DNA of 64,000 nt from Comamonadaceae bacterium (GCA_947450895.1 CANFWT010000005.1:1-64000), one strand, 5' to 3'. Shown: positions 8,191 to 16,878, counted from the stretch's first letter. A program made the numbers and translations. The notes: generated by a model from the letters alone, not told the origin.

Positions 8191-10232
8191 GGATAAAGCC
8201 CCTAGAAGCGCTGCGTGCCTTGCCGCGGGACACGCGTGACACCTTGTTTGTGCTGCTGGTGGTGGCTTGGGTGTTGCTGCCCCATAGCTTGCAACTGCCA
8301 CTATGGTGCGGCGGTCTCACAACGCTGATCTTGGTCTGGCGCAGCCACCTGGCCCTGGGTGGCCTGCCGTTGCCGGGACGCTGGTGGCTGGTTGCCTTGC
8401 TGGCCCTAGCGGTAGCCGCTACTGCGCTCACCCACAAAACACTGCTGGGGCGCGAAGCAGGCGTGATGCTGGTGGTGATTTTGTTGGCACTTAAGACACT
8501 GGAGATGCGGGCACGCCGAGACGCATTCGTGGTCTTTTTTCTGGGTTTTTTCGCGGTGCTCACGCAGTTTTTCAGCTCGCAGTCCCTGTGGACTGCGGCG
8601 TACATGCTCGTGGCGATGCTGGGATTGCTCACCGCTCTGGTTCACGCCCACGTCCCGGGAAGTCCCGCGCCCTTGCGGGTGGCAGCCCAGACCGCGGGGC
8701 GCCTGGGCGCCTTGGGGCTGCCCCTGATGGCCGTATTGTTTGTGCTGTTTCCTCGCGTAGCGCCTCTCTGGGGTGTGGGCCAGGAGACGCCGCAGGCGCG
8801 CAGCGGCCTTTCACCTTCGGTCTCGGTAGGCAGCATGGCCGACGTGGCGCTCGACGAAACCATTGCATTGCGCCTGCGCTTTTTGGATGCGCAGCCGCCA
8901 GCGGGCAGTCCACTGTATTTCAGAGGCCCGGTCCTGGCCCAATTTGACGGGCGCCAATGGTCGGCGCGCGACAGCGCACCAGCCCAGGCGGGGACCGCAC
9001 CGGAAGGTCTGCGCACCCAGGGGGTACCGCTGCGCTACGAGGTGACGCTAGAACCCAGCGCACACCCCTGGTTACTGGTACTGGACGCCACACCCACAGC
9101 ACCGCAGGCGCCGAACCTTCGGGCCAAACCCACGGCCGATTTGCAGTGGAAAGGTGACTCCAATGCCGGGTCCCTGCGGCGCTACGAGGCGCAAAGCTAC
9201 CTGCAGTTTCAATACGGGCCGCGGCAGTGGCAAGCCGAACTGGCCGCCTACACCGTGCTGCCGCCGGGGCTGAACCCGCGCACCCGGGCATGGGCCGCGC
9301 AGTTGCGCGCGCAACCCGCGCTGGCCGCTGCCGATACACGCGCACTCAGCGCGGCCGTGCTTGAGCATTTGGGCAGTGGCGCGTATCGCTACACCCTGCA
9401 ACCCGGTCTGTATGGAGAACACACGGCCGACGAATTTTGGTTCGAGCGCAAAGCCGGGTTTTGCGAACACATTGCCTCGGCCTACGTGGTGGTGATGCGC
9501 GCACTGGGTGTGCCTGCACGCTTGGTCACCGGCTACCAGGGCGCGCAGCGCAATGTTATCGATGGCTACTGGACGGTGCGCCAGAGCGACGCCCACGCCT
9601 GGGCAGAGGTCTGGCAGGCGGGCCTGGGGTGGTTACGGGTAGATCCCACGGCAGCCGTCTCCCCCTGGCGGGTTGAGGAGCCCACGCGGCTGGGCGCGCA
9701 GCGCGGCCCGGTAAACCAGCTGCTAGGCAGCGTGGACATAGGCCTTTGGAGCTCCGCCAGGGCGGCCTGGGAGGCGGCCAATAACCGCTGGAACCAATGG
9801 ATCCTCAGCTACGGCCAAGGAACGCAAATGGAGGTACTCAAAAGCCTGGGCTTCGCATCACCGAGCTGGGAAGATCTGGCGTACCTGCTGGCTGGTGTGA
9901 CTGCAGCGGCCGCGCTGGTGGGTACCTTGGGCGCTGTGCGGCCGCACCGTCGGCGTGACCCCTGGCACGCCCTGCTTTGGCGGGCGCACAAGCGCTTGCG
10001 TGGGATGGGCCTGGCCTTGCCGCCAGGCGCCACGCCGCGACAAATGGCACAACACGCACAAGACCGCTGGGGCGACGCCGCCTTGCCTTTGGGCCACTGG
10101 CTGATGGAGCTTGAACGCATGCGCTATGCGGGCCCAGCGGCTGCAATGTCAGCCAAGGCCCTCAAAAACGCTTGGCGCAGTCTGTCCTGGCCAGCCACGG
10201 ACAGGCGCGCGCAGGGTGGCCGCGGGGCCTAG
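8184..10232 (+). CDS. Transglutaminase-like membrane protein (TgpA/DUF3488 type)
   Basis: Inner-membrane protein with an N-terminal multi-helix part (roughly residues 15-190), a periplasmic transglutaminase-like domain and a C-terminal helix followed by a cytoplasmic tail. The predicted triad is C427 (FCEHIASAY), H471 (DAHAWAEVW) and D487 (RVDPT), all present. The frame is open further upstream inside the DUF58 gene, but GTG at 8184 is chosen: GGAGG at 8169-8173 stands ten bases before it, and the encoded protein then begins just ahead of the first helix (682 residues). The substrate is unknown. Confidence 0.88.
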   Translation: MLRIKPLEALRALPRDTRDTLFVLLVVAWVLLPHSLQLPLWCGGLTTLILVWRSHLALGGLPLPGRWWLVALLALAVAATALTHKTLLGREAGVMLVVILLALKTLEMRARRDAFVVFFLGFFAVLTQFFSSQSLWTAAYMLVAMLGLLTALVHAHVPGSPAPLRVAAQTAGRLGALGLPLMAVLFVLFPRVAPLWGVGQETPQARSGLSPSVSVGSMADVALDETIALRLRFLDAQPPAGSPLYFRGPVLAQFDGRQWSARDSAPAQAGTAPEGLRTQGVPLRYEVTLEPSAHPWLLVLDATPTAPQAPNLRAKPTADLQWKGDSNAGSLRRYEAQSYLQFQYGPRQWQAELAAYTVLPPGLNPRTRAWAAQLRAQPALAAADTRALSAAVLEHLGSGAYRYTLQPGLYGEHTADEFWFERKAGFCEHIASAYVVVMRALGVPARLVTGYQGAQRNVIDGYWTVRQSDAHAWAEVWQAGLGWLRVDPTAAVSPWRVEEPTRLGAQRGPVNQLLGSVDIGLWSSARAAWEAANNRWNQWILSYGQGTQMEVLKSLGFASPSWEDLAYLLAGVTAAAALVGTLGAVRPHRRRDPWHALLWRAHKRLRGMGLALPPGATPRQMAQHAQDRWGDAALPLGHWLMELERMRYAGPAAAMSAKALKNAWRSLSWPATDRRAQGGRGA

Positions 10233-10249
10233 CGGGAAAACGGGCCCGG

Positions 10250-10268
10250 GCGCTGGGTACAACAGCGC
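10250..10268. repeat. Inverted repeat after the transglutaminase gene
   Basis: GCGCTG and CAGCGC pair across a 7-base loop, 18 bp after the stop codon of the upstream operon. There is no T-run. It may slow or end transcription together with the second hairpin at 10302-10321. Confidence 0.3.
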
Positions 10269-10301
10269 CTCTGGCTGGGTGCGGGTTGAATCACCAAGCG
10301 C

Positions 10302-10321
10302 AGTGAAGAATGGACTTCACT
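10302..10321 (+). terminator. Possible terminator of the moxR operon
   Basis: AGTGAAG / CTTCACT form a perfect 7-bp stem with loop AATGGA, followed by ATTTCC. The trailing T-run is short. Position between the operon end and a new gene favours termination. Confidence 0.4.
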
Positions 10322-10419
10322 ATTTCCTGGAAGTGCCGATGCTGTCAGGGAATTGGCGCGCCGCAAACCTGCGGTTTGCCCAAACGCCCACCGTACTGGC
10401 CTGTGAAGCGAGCACCACC

Positions 10420-10902
10420 ATGAGCACCACCCTGATTCTTTTCACCATTTTTTTCCTGGCCGCCCTGTTGGGGGCGGGCATTTTTTACTACCTGACCCTG
10501 CAAAACCTGGCCCATATGCGCCGCGAAGTGGAAAAACTGCAGATTCAAGCCCGTGCCGAGCGGGCCAGCAGCATGTTGCGTGCCGAACGCTCCCGCTGTC
10601 AGCAAGAGCTCCAGGCGCTGGAAACGGACTTGGGCGCCAACCCGCGCGATGCGCTGACGCCCCAAGAATTGACGCTGGTGGACAACCACCGTGCGTCTGT
10701 CAAACAGTGTGTTGATGCGCTCAAGCAGGCCGGCGAATGGATGGGCCTGCCGTTTGACCTGGAATGGGTGGACATGCTGCAGCGGCTGCCACGACTTCAG
10801 GCGCTCTACCGCGCCTCGCTGGATAATCCGTCCGCGCCATGGGCTGGAGACACCGCGCCACCCATGGCCGAAGCCTTGAACTTGGGCAGCCAACGCAATT
10901 AA
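10420..10902 (+). CDS. Hypothetical membrane-anchored coiled-coil protein
   Basis: Not assigned to a family. The 160-residue reading from ATG 10420 begins MSTTLILFTIFFLAALLG, a single membrane helix, followed by a charged, probably helical stretch (about residues 32-70) and a Leu-rich helical end. The same frame is open back to 10111, but that part lies inside the preceding gene and a hairpin region and looks non-coding. It is followed after 11 bp by a secreted Sel1-type gene. Topology suggests a helical domain held at the inner membrane. Confidence 0.6.
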   Translation: MSTTLILFTIFFLAALLGAGIFYYLTLQNLAHMRREVEKLQIQARAERASSMLRAERSRCQQELQALETDLGANPRDALTPQELTLVDNHRASVKQCVDALKQAGEWMGLPFDLEWVDMLQRLPRLQALYRASLDNPSAPWAGDTAPPMAEALNLGSQRN

Positions 10903-10913
10903 AAGGGACCTGA

Positions 10914-11399
10914 ATGCGAACTTGGATACAAGCCACCGGCGCGGCACTGCTCGCGCTCGCCACCAGCGCCCACGCTGGGGCCTGGGAAGATGGCTACGCC
11001 GACTACCAGCGCAAAGACTATGCGGCGGCCGTGGCCAAGTGGCGCGGTGTAGCGCAATCGGGCAACCGGGAAGCGCAGTCCCTGTTGGGCATCATGTACG
11101 CCTTTGGCCAGGGTGTGCCACAGGACTACCCCCAGGCGATCAAGTGGCTGCGCTTGGCAGCGGCCCAAGGGGAGACCAAAGCACAGTTCAAACTCGGCAG
11201 CATGTACGCCAACGGCCAGGGCTTCACCCGTGATCACCGGCGCGCGGCGATGTGGTTCGCCATCGCCGCCGAAGGCGGCCACCCCAAGGCGGGCGCCGAA
11301 CTGGCCAAATCAGCCCAGGAAATCACCGACAGCGAACTGGCCACGGCCAAGCGCTTGGCCAAGACCTGCATCAAACGCGAGTTTCAGGACTGCGAATAA
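10914..11399 (+). CDS. Secreted Sel1-repeat protein
   Basis: Periplasmic protein of 161 residues: signal peptide (cleavage after AHA, about residue 21), then Sel1-type helical repeats such as LGIMYAFGQGVPQDYPQAI and LGSMYANGQGFTRDH, and a tail with two cysteines (CIKREFQDCE). Sel1 repeats are protein-interaction scaffolds. The gene converges on motB with a 23-bp gap. Vibrio MotX, a periplasmic stator-ring protein, is also Sel1-like and secreted, so a motor role is conceivable; this is inference from position and fold only. Confidence 0.8.
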   Translation: MRTWIQATGAALLALATSAHAGAWEDGYADYQRKDYAAAVAKWRGVAQSGNREAQSLLGIMYAFGQGVPQDYPQAIKWLRLAAAQGETKAQFKLGSMYANGQGFTRDHRRAAMWFAIAAEGGHPKAGAELAKSAQEITDSELATAKRLAKTCIKREFQDCE

Positions 11400-11422
11400 A
11401 GCACCCGCAACCGCCCAGCGGA

Positions 11423-12442
11423 TCACTGGCCTTCTTTGAACTTGACCGTGATGCTGATGCGCCGGTTGCGCGGGTCTTTCGGATCGTTGGGGTTGTAGGG
11501 CGCGGTGTCTGCCACGCCTTCAATTTGCACAAAGCGCTCCGGCTTGATGCCGTTCTTTTCCAAGGCCGCGCGGGTTGTCTCGGCGCGGTCGGCGGACAAG
11601 GACCAGTTGTTTTTTCCGTCCTTGTTGGCAAAACCCACGCTGTCAGTGTGGCCCCGCACGCTGATCTTGTTGGGCATGGCCTCGAGTGACTTTGCGATTT
11701 CGCCCAAGAGTGCCTGCGCCTTGGGCTGCAGCTTGGTGGTGCCCAGCGGAAACATCGAGAAATCGGCCTTGTCGATGACTTCAATGCGCAAGCCTTCTTT
11801 GTCGCGTACAAACTGCACCTGGTTTTTTACCTGGTCGAGCGCGGGGTTGGCGGCGAGCTGCTCTTTAACCTCTTTTTCTAACTGGTCAAAGTTGGCCTTG
11901 TCCGACGACTGGTCGCCGCCCTGGCCTTCGGCCTGTTTTTGCGTCTTGGCGTCATTGTCACGCGCGTTTTCGCTGTTGGGCGAAGGGTCGTTTTCGGTAG
12001 GACCGCCTTCGGATCGGGGTGTCAGGCGCTCCATGGCGGCGGTCTGTTTGGCGGTGTAGGGGAATCCGTCCGGGTCGATGATGGAGCGTCCGCCCAAAAT
12101 GCCGTTAGAGCCCGCCAGCGCCCCCATGGTGATCTGGCTTTGCGAAGCGGGCTTGAAGTAGTCGGCCACACTTTTTCGCTGCGAGTCATTGGTGGCACCC
12201 AAAATCCACATCAGCAAAAAGAAGGCCATCATGGCCGTCATCATGTCCGCCAGCGCGATTTTCCAAGCGCCGCCATGGGCGCCGCCGTGTCCTGCGGCGA
12301 TCTTTTTGACAATGATGGGCGCCAGCGCCGCTTCTTCTGGCGGCGCTTCTACGTCGGTCGGCGCCGCCGCCGCCGCCGCAGCGGCAGCGGCCTCGGCGGC
12401 CTTTTGTTCCTCGTCGGTGGCCGGTGCAGCCTCTGTGGCCAT
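11423..12442 (-). CDS. motB: Flagellar stator protein MotB
   Basis: Stator subunit that anchors MotA to peptidoglycan. The membrane helix ALADMMTAMMAFFLLMW carries the ion-binding aspartate D66, and the C-terminal OmpA-like domain contains RGHTDSVGF and DRAE. The protein is 339 residues. Compared with enteric MotB, where this Asp is D32, the cytoplasmic N-terminus is about 34 residues longer and contains a run of ten alanines flanked by acidic residues. motA ends two bases before this ATG, so the two are coupled. Confidence 0.95.
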   Translation of the reverse strand: MATEAAPATDEEQKAAEAAAAAAAAAAPTDVEAPPEEAALAPIIVKKIAAGHGGAHGGAWKIALADMMTAMMAFFLLMWILGATNDSQRKSVADYFKPASQSQITMGALAGSNGILGGRSIIDPDGFPYTAKQTAAMERLTPRSEGGPTENDPSPNSENARDNDAKTQKQAEGQGGDQSSDKANFDQLEKEVKEQLAANPALDQVKNQVQFVRDKEGLRIEVIDKADFSMFPLGTTKLQPKAQALLGEIAKSLEAMPNKISVRGHTDSVGFANKDGKNNWSLSADRAETTRAALEKNGIKPERFVQIEGVADTAPYNPNDPKDPRNRRISITVKFKEGQ

Positions 12443-12444
12443 GC

Positions 12445-13308
12445 TTATTTACCTCGCAAACCGTCGAACACTTCCGCGAAGCTGGGTTGGTTGTGGTGGC
12501 TGATGCACACGCGGGCGGCCTCCAAAATCAGCGGCATCGGGTGGCCGTGCATGGTGCCGATGATGATTTGCTTGACCACGCCGTACATGCAGGCTTCGTC
12601 CTCAATGATTTGGGCCAGACGCTTGGCAAAGGGCTCGAAAAATCCGTAGGCCAAAAACACGCCGATAAACGTACCCACCAGGGCCGCACCCACCAAACCG
12701 CCCAGGATGGCCGGTGGCTGGTCAATAGCATCCATGGTTTTCACCACGCCCATCACGCAAGAAACGATTCCCAGTGCCGGCAAGGCGCCAGCCAGCGTGC
12801 CAATGGCGTCTGAGGCCTTGAGTTCGTCGTGGTGGTGGGTTTTGATCGCGCTGTCCATCACCTCTTCCACGGCCATAGGACTCAATGTTCCCTGGGACAC
12901 CACCATTAAGCGCACCGTGTCGGTGATCAGGTGCAACAGCGCATGGTCGGCCAGCAGCTTGGGGTATTCGCTGAAAATCGCGCTGGATTCGGGGGTTTCG
13001 ATGTGCGCTTCCAGGGCCACAGCGCCTTCGGCTTTCAAGGTTTTCATCACCTTGGAGACGCAGAAAATCGTGTTCAGGTAGTCGTCCTTGTGGTACTTAG
13101 AGCCCTTGAAGCACCGGCCAATGCCAGCCAACACCGCTTTGACCACGTCAGGACTGTTGCCAATCAGCATGCCGCCAATGGCCGAGCCCAAAATACACCA
13201 GCCTTCAATGGGCGCCGCGTGGATAAACGGATGTAAATTGCCTCCGCCCACCAGAAAGCTGCCGAAGACGCAGACATTCAAAAACACGATTCCGATGATG
13301 CCAAACAT
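12445..13308 (-). CDS. motA: Flagellar stator protein MotA
   Basis: Polytopic stator subunit that conducts ions and pushes on FliG. The 287-residue protein starts MFGIIGIVFLNVCVFG and contains GTLAGALPALGIVSCVMGVV and the helix GAALVGTFIGVFLAYGF, all typical. ATG 13308 is chosen over the TTG four codons upstream because the sequence TTGGGAAC stands about seven bases before it. No sigma-28-like site was found in the 125 bp before it, so it may be transcribed with fliS. motB follows after two bases. Confidence 0.95.
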   Translation of the reverse strand: MFGIIGIVFLNVCVFGSFLVGGGNLHPFIHAAPIEGWCILGSAIGGMLIGNSPDVVKAVLAGIGRCFKGSKYHKDDYLNTIFCVSKVMKTLKAEGAVALEAHIETPESSAIFSEYPKLLADHALLHLITDTVRLMVVSQGTLSPMAVEEVMDSAIKTHHHDELKASDAIGTLAGALPALGIVSCVMGVVKTMDAIDQPPAILGGLVGAALVGTFIGVFLAYGFFEPFAKRLAQIIEDEACMYGVVKQIIIGTMHGHPMPLILEAARVCISHHNQPSFAEVFDGLRGK

Positions 13309-13433
13309 AGTCGTTCCCAAACAAGGACAGTGGACGGCTAGGCTCTAGCCAATCCACCTGGTAAACACCGCCCCAGGGGCGAATGCGTCAAAATTTCCAC
13401 AGGCTGCCCCACGGCGCAGCCCCCAATGGCGCT

Positions 13434-13850
13434 CTAGTGGCGCTGCGTGCTGGCTTGGCTGGGCAAAAGACCCGGCACTTCCTGCCACGCACTGCGAATT
13501 TCCGTCATCAAACCGTGGATTTCCTGCAATACCGCCATGTCATTGTGGGCATTGGCGAAAATCAGACGGCGGGTGACGTAGTTGTAGAGGTCATTCAAGT
13601 TTTGTGCCAGTTCGCCACCCTTGGCAAAATCAAGCGATCCTTGTAAGCCGATCACGATGCGGCTGGCGCGCGCGACACACTTTCCTTTTTCCTGGATCGC
13701 ACCGTGGGCCAAATGGCCCTGGGCTGCCACCAGGCTGTCGACCAAGCCATCAAACAGCATCTGGATCAATGCCACGTTGTTGGCCACCGAGGCCTGGGAT
13801 GCCAGATTGTCCGAACCATATGATTCCATGGCCTTGAACTGAAGTCGCAT
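13434..13850 (-). CDS. fliS: Flagellin export chaperone FliS
   Basis: Cytoplasmic chaperone that binds the flagellin C-terminus before export. From ATG 13850 the protein has 138 residues, normal for FliS, with the core ASVANNVALIQMLFDGLVDS and a final region with DLYNYVTRRLIFANA. This ATG has AGGAG eight bases upstream; the frame is open further but without a better start. The gene is unusual in lying after fliA instead of after fliD. A sigma-28-like promoter (13886-13912) and a hairpin covering part of the ribosome site (13861-13886) precede it. Confidence 0.85.
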   Translation of the reverse strand: MRLQFKAMESYGSDNLASQASVANNVALIQMLFDGLVDSLVAAQGHLAHGAIQEKGKCVARASRIVIGLQGSLDFAKGGELAQNLNDLYNYVTRRLIFANAHNDMAVLQEIHGLMTEIRSAWQEVPGLLPSQASTQRH

Positions 13851-13860
13851 ATCGGTTTCT

Positions 13861-13886
13861 CCTACGGGGTTTGCGTACCCCTTAGG
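13861..13886 (-). promoter_or_regulatory. Hairpin masking the fliS ribosome-binding site
   Basis: In mRNA sense, CCTAAGGGGT pairs with ACCCCGTAGG (nine of ten positions, loop ACGCAA). The 3' arm contains the first part of the AGGAG site of fliS, so folding would hide it. The predicted start of the sigma-28 transcript lies inside the 5' arm, so only read-through mRNA from fliA would form the hairpin. Confidence 0.5.
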
Positions 13887-13912
13887 TATCGGTGCCTTGG
13901 CGGAAAACTTGA
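13886..13912 (-). promoter_or_regulatory. Sigma-28 (FliA) promoter of fliS
   Basis: TCAAGTTT-N11-ACCGATAC. The -35 element is identical to those before flgM and flaG, and the -10 differs at two of eight positions. Expected start site is near 13879, about 30 bases before the fliS ATG. Confidence 0.8.
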
Positions 13913-13932
13913 GGGCTGTTGCCACTTTGAGG

Positions 13933-14685
13933 CTAAGTACCGCGACGCGCCTTGGCGGTGGTCGATTTGTCGGCCACCTCGATCTTCAAGCTCAGGCGCA
14001 ATTTCTTGACCACTGCGGTGATCAACTGGCTGATACGCGACTCGGTCACTCCCAGAATTTCGCCAATCTCTTTGAGATTGAGCTCCTCGACATAGTACAA
14101 AGACATTAGCAACTGGTCGCGCTCGGGCAAATCTGCGATGGCGTTGGTCACCGCTTGCATGAACTGCTGGTGTTCGACGATGGCATCGGGCTGGCGCATG
14201 CGATCGTCGGCAATTCCCATCACCTCATCGGTCATGACCTCCATGGACAAGGTTTCAAATCGTTTGGCGTTGCCGCGGCGCTTTTGAAACATTTCCAGAT
14301 CGTCGCCGAGGTGGTCGGCCAGCTCGGACTCGGTGGGTGCTCGCCCCAGCTCACTGGCCAAGGCGTTGGTCGCCTGGTTTTCTGATTTATTGAAGGCCAC
14401 GGCCGAGCGCGGCAGGTAGGACAGTTGGCGTACCTCGTCCAAAATCGCACCGCGAACCCGGCTCAGGGCGAAACTCTCGAACTCGATGCCCTTGGTGGGG
14501 TTGTAGGCCCGTGCGGCCTCCAGCAGGCCAATCATGCCCACTTGGATCAACTCGTCGAGTTCCATAAAAGGCGGAATGCGCACTTTCAGGTGCAATGCCA
14601 CCCGCTTGACCATGCCCAGATGCGCGAGCACCAGCGCTTCGCTGGCGTCATGCGCATCTTCGTACAGGCGGGTAGACACAGCCAT
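13933..14685 (-). CDS. fliA: Flagellar sigma factor sigma-28
   Basis: RNA polymerase sigma factor for late flagellar genes. The 250-residue protein has region 2 (ELIQVGMIGLLEAARAYNP, FESFALSRVRGAILDE), region 3 and region 4 with a helix-turn-helix ending in GVTESRISQL. It is the last gene of flhA-flhF-flhG-fliA, five bases after flhG. Its likely target promoters are visible in this window (fliS, flgM, flgP, fliD, flaG, fliC1), and its presumed inhibitor FlgM is encoded at 41965-42303. Confidence 0.96.
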   Translation of the reverse strand: MAVSTRLYEDAHDASEALVLAHLGMVKRVALHLKVRIPPFMELDELIQVGMIGLLEAARAYNPTKGIEFESFALSRVRGAILDEVRQLSYLPRSAVAFNKSENQATNALASELGRAPTESELADHLGDDLEMFQKRRGNAKRFETLSMEVMTDEVMGIADDRMRQPDAIVEHQQFMQAVTNAIADLPERDQLLMSLYYVEELNLKEIGEILGVTESRISQLITAVVKKLRLSLKIEVADKSTTAKARRGT

Positions 14686-14690
14686 GAAAG

Positions 14691-15509
14691 TCAGGCCTGG
14701 TAGCGGACCAAGCGTTCGACAAAAAACTGCATGCCGCCGGAGAAGTTGGAGATGGGTGAAAGCTGGGTTACCGATTTGGCCAGCCGTTTAAAGTCCCGCG
14801 CGCTGTTGCTGCGGGGCGCAAACTCCATGACCGGCTCGTATTTTTTGTGTGCCGCCAGAATCATTTCGTCATTTTCGATCGAACCCAGGTAATGGGTCGT
14901 GAAATTCAGAAACTGCGCACACACTTGGTTGATGCGGCGAAAGAGGTTTTGCCCATCGGCCTGGCTGCCCACTGCGTTGGGGATGACGTAAATTTCGTTC
15001 AGGTCGTAGTCTTGGATCAATACTTTGATGGTGCCGTAGGCATCGGCAATCGAGGACGGATCGTCGCGCACCACAATAAAACGGCGCTGGCAGGCACCCA
15101 TAAAGGCCAACACCGACGGTGAAATACCGGCCGCCATGTCCACAATCAGGTAATCAATATCGTCTTCGAGCGCGCTGAAGGCCTGCACGATGCGGGAAGC
15201 CTGGACCCGGGTCAGCGCAGCGAGCTCTTTTACCCCCGAGGCACCAGGCACCAACATCACGCCATGGCGCGAAGTGACGGTGATTTCTTGCAGCGTCTTT
15301 TGCCCGCTCATGAAATGGCTCAAATTGAAAGGGCAGGCGCAGCCCAGCGCAATTTGCGAATTGGCCAAGCCCAGATCGGCGTCAAAAAGCATGACGCGGT
15401 GGCCCATCATGCTCAGGGAAATCGCCAAATTTACGGCAACTGTTGTTTTCCCGACCCCCCCTTTTCCACTGGCAATGCCAATGACTTCGGTTCTAACTGA
15501 CTGTTTCAT
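14691..15509 (-). CDS. flhG: Flagellar number regulator, MinD-like ATPase FlhG (FleN)
   Basis: ParA/MinD-type ATPase that limits flagellar number together with FlhF and, in Pseudomonas, restrains FleQ. The 272-residue protein starts MKQSVRTEVIGIASGKGGVG; the deviant Walker A KGGVGKTT lies at 16-23 and LFDADLGLANSQIALG follows. It has no N-terminal DQAxxLR motif of the kind used by some FlhG proteins to activate FlhF, resembling FleN in this. It lies 18 bp after flhF and five before fliA. Confidence 0.93.
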   Translation of the reverse strand: MKQSVRTEVIGIASGKGGVGKTTVAVNLAISLSMMGHRVMLFDADLGLANSQIALGCACPFNLSHFMSGQKTLQEITVTSRHGVMLVPGASGVKELAALTRVQASRIVQAFSALEDDIDYLIVDMAAGISPSVLAFMGACQRRFIVVRDDPSSIADAYGTIKVLIQDYDLNEIYVIPNAVGSQADGQNLFRRINQVCAQFLNFTTHYLGSIENDEMILAAHKKYEPVMEFAPRSNSARDFKRLAKSVTQLSPISNFSGGMQFFVERLVRYQA

Positions 15510-15527
15510 TGTGTCTTTACAAGTTGC

Positions 15528-16820
15528 TCAATTGAAGGGCCCACGCAAGCCCCGGGGGCTTGCAGGCGCAGAAAGCCGAGGCGACGGAGGCTGAAGCTTG
15601 ATCGGCGTCGGTTTCGCCACCTGAATGGGCGCAATCACCTCCGGCGCACGGGACAGCTGGGCAACCGCCATGTCCACCAGGGCGCTTGTGCTCAGGTCAC
15701 GCCTGAGCGCACTGACATGGGCTCCATCGCTGGCGGCGGAAAGCGACAAAAAATTATCGCAGAGAAACTCGACCAAAGGCCACGGCTGCACCGACTCGTC
15801 CAATTTACTCACCATCAGGCTGTTCCAACGAATGCCTGAGGTACGCAACACCCGGCGCAAGGTCGCTGACGAAGCGTCGGCGGCGACAACGGCGTGGGTT
15901 TCGCAGGCCGGCAGCGCCGTCTGCACTTCGGTAATGCGCGCCGCCATCTGGCTGCCAGAAGAATCAATCAGCACGAGGCTGCGGTCGCTCAGACGGCTCA
16001 CCACGGCGGCCAAGGCCGCGGGTGTGTCGGCGCGGAAACATTCCACACCGGACTGCGCGGCCAAGGCCTGGGTGTGCGCCCAGGCACCCGTGCGGTCATC
16101 CTGGTAGCTCACGATAGCCACCTTGTCGGCGCCCATTTGGGCGGCGGCCTGGCTCGCCAGGCGCACCACCATCAGGGTCTTGCCAGACCCAGAAGGTCCG
16201 GCAAGCAGGTGCACACCGGTTTGTGGGGTCGCCAGGCTGGGGCGCCGTGCGATGTTTTCGAGCTGGTCCCGCACAGCGGCCAGTGCTTCATGCTCGCTGC
16301 GCATGTCTTTCACGGTGTCGAGCAACAAGGTTCGCAAGCCTGTGGGCATGCCCGCCTGGGTAAACGATGCCATCAGGTCTTCGACCTCGGCCGACAGGTT
16401 CAGGCTGGCTTGCCAGCCCGTGGTCTTTTGGCTCAGACTGATTTCACGGCGCAGGCTGGCGATTTCGTCGCGAATCAGGTCCATGATTTCGCGGCTGCGC
16501 AGGTAGTCGCGTTCGTCGTCCATTTTGGCCAGACTGCTTTCCGTACGGGCGGGCTGGAGCGCTTTTCCTACGTTCTGGGCTTGCGCGAAGTGATCTGAAA
16601 ACGCCGCGGCAGAGGCTTCTGAACGCTGCGCAGACTGCGCATGCTGGGACGGTGCGACGGTGGAGTCCAGCGACTGTTCTTCAATGTCCAAGGCAACCAC
16701 GAGTTCGGTTTGACCGCCCACCGTGTGGTTGGAAATCACCAAGACGTTGCGCCCATAAAGCGCCATGGCTCGCTCGGTGGCGCTCTTGGTGTCGTTGGCA
16801 AGGATGCGTTTGAGTTCCAT
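15528..16820 (-). CDS. flhF: Flagellar placement GTPase FlhF (divergent motifs)
   Basis: SRP-type GTPase that marks the cell pole for flagellar assembly. The 430-residue protein has an N-terminal basic part, a linker and an NG domain with P-loop GPSGSGKT at 208-215, DDRTGAW at 241-247 and SKLDE at 338-342. Two hallmark motifs are altered: GKTTT is GKTLM, and the DTAG switch is DSSG (286-289). The fold looks complete and the place between flhA and flhG is standard, so it is called flhF, with doubtful GTP turnover. Confidence 0.92.
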   Translation of the reverse strand: MELKRILANDTKSATERAMALYGRNVLVISNHTVGGQTELVVALDIEEQSLDSTVAPSQHAQSAQRSEASAAAFSDHFAQAQNVGKALQPARTESSLAKMDDERDYLRSREIMDLIRDEIASLRREISLSQKTTGWQASLNLSAEVEDLMASFTQAGMPTGLRTLLLDTVKDMRSEHEALAAVRDQLENIARRPSLATPQTGVHLLAGPSGSGKTLMVVRLASQAAAQMGADKVAIVSYQDDRTGAWAHTQALAAQSGVECFRADTPAALAAVVSRLSDRSLVLIDSSGSQMAARITEVQTALPACETHAVVAADASSATLRRVLRTSGIRWNSLMVSKLDESVQPWPLVEFLCDNFLSLSAASDGAHVSALRRDLSTSALVDMAVAQLSRAPEVIAPIQVAKPTPIKLQPPSPRLSAPASPRGLRGPFN

Positions 16821-16878
16821 GGCAGTCTTCGTTTAAGAATGAGGTGGAGTGTGTAGGCGTGGACGCTGGGGCTGCGCC

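Noticed and set aside
10111-10419. Upstream extension of the hypothetical gene at 10420
   Set aside because: It overlaps the transglutaminase gene and two hairpins and has no convincing ribosome site or domain.
12661-12669. GCCGATAAA, a sigma-28-like -10, inside motA on the opposite strand
   Set aside because: No matching -35 at 11 bases and no plus-strand gene follows.
13309-13433. Search for a promoter of motA-motB
   Set aside because: No sigma-28 or sigma-54 pattern was found; only a weak hairpin (GGCTAG/CTAGCC). motAB may be read from the fliS promoter.
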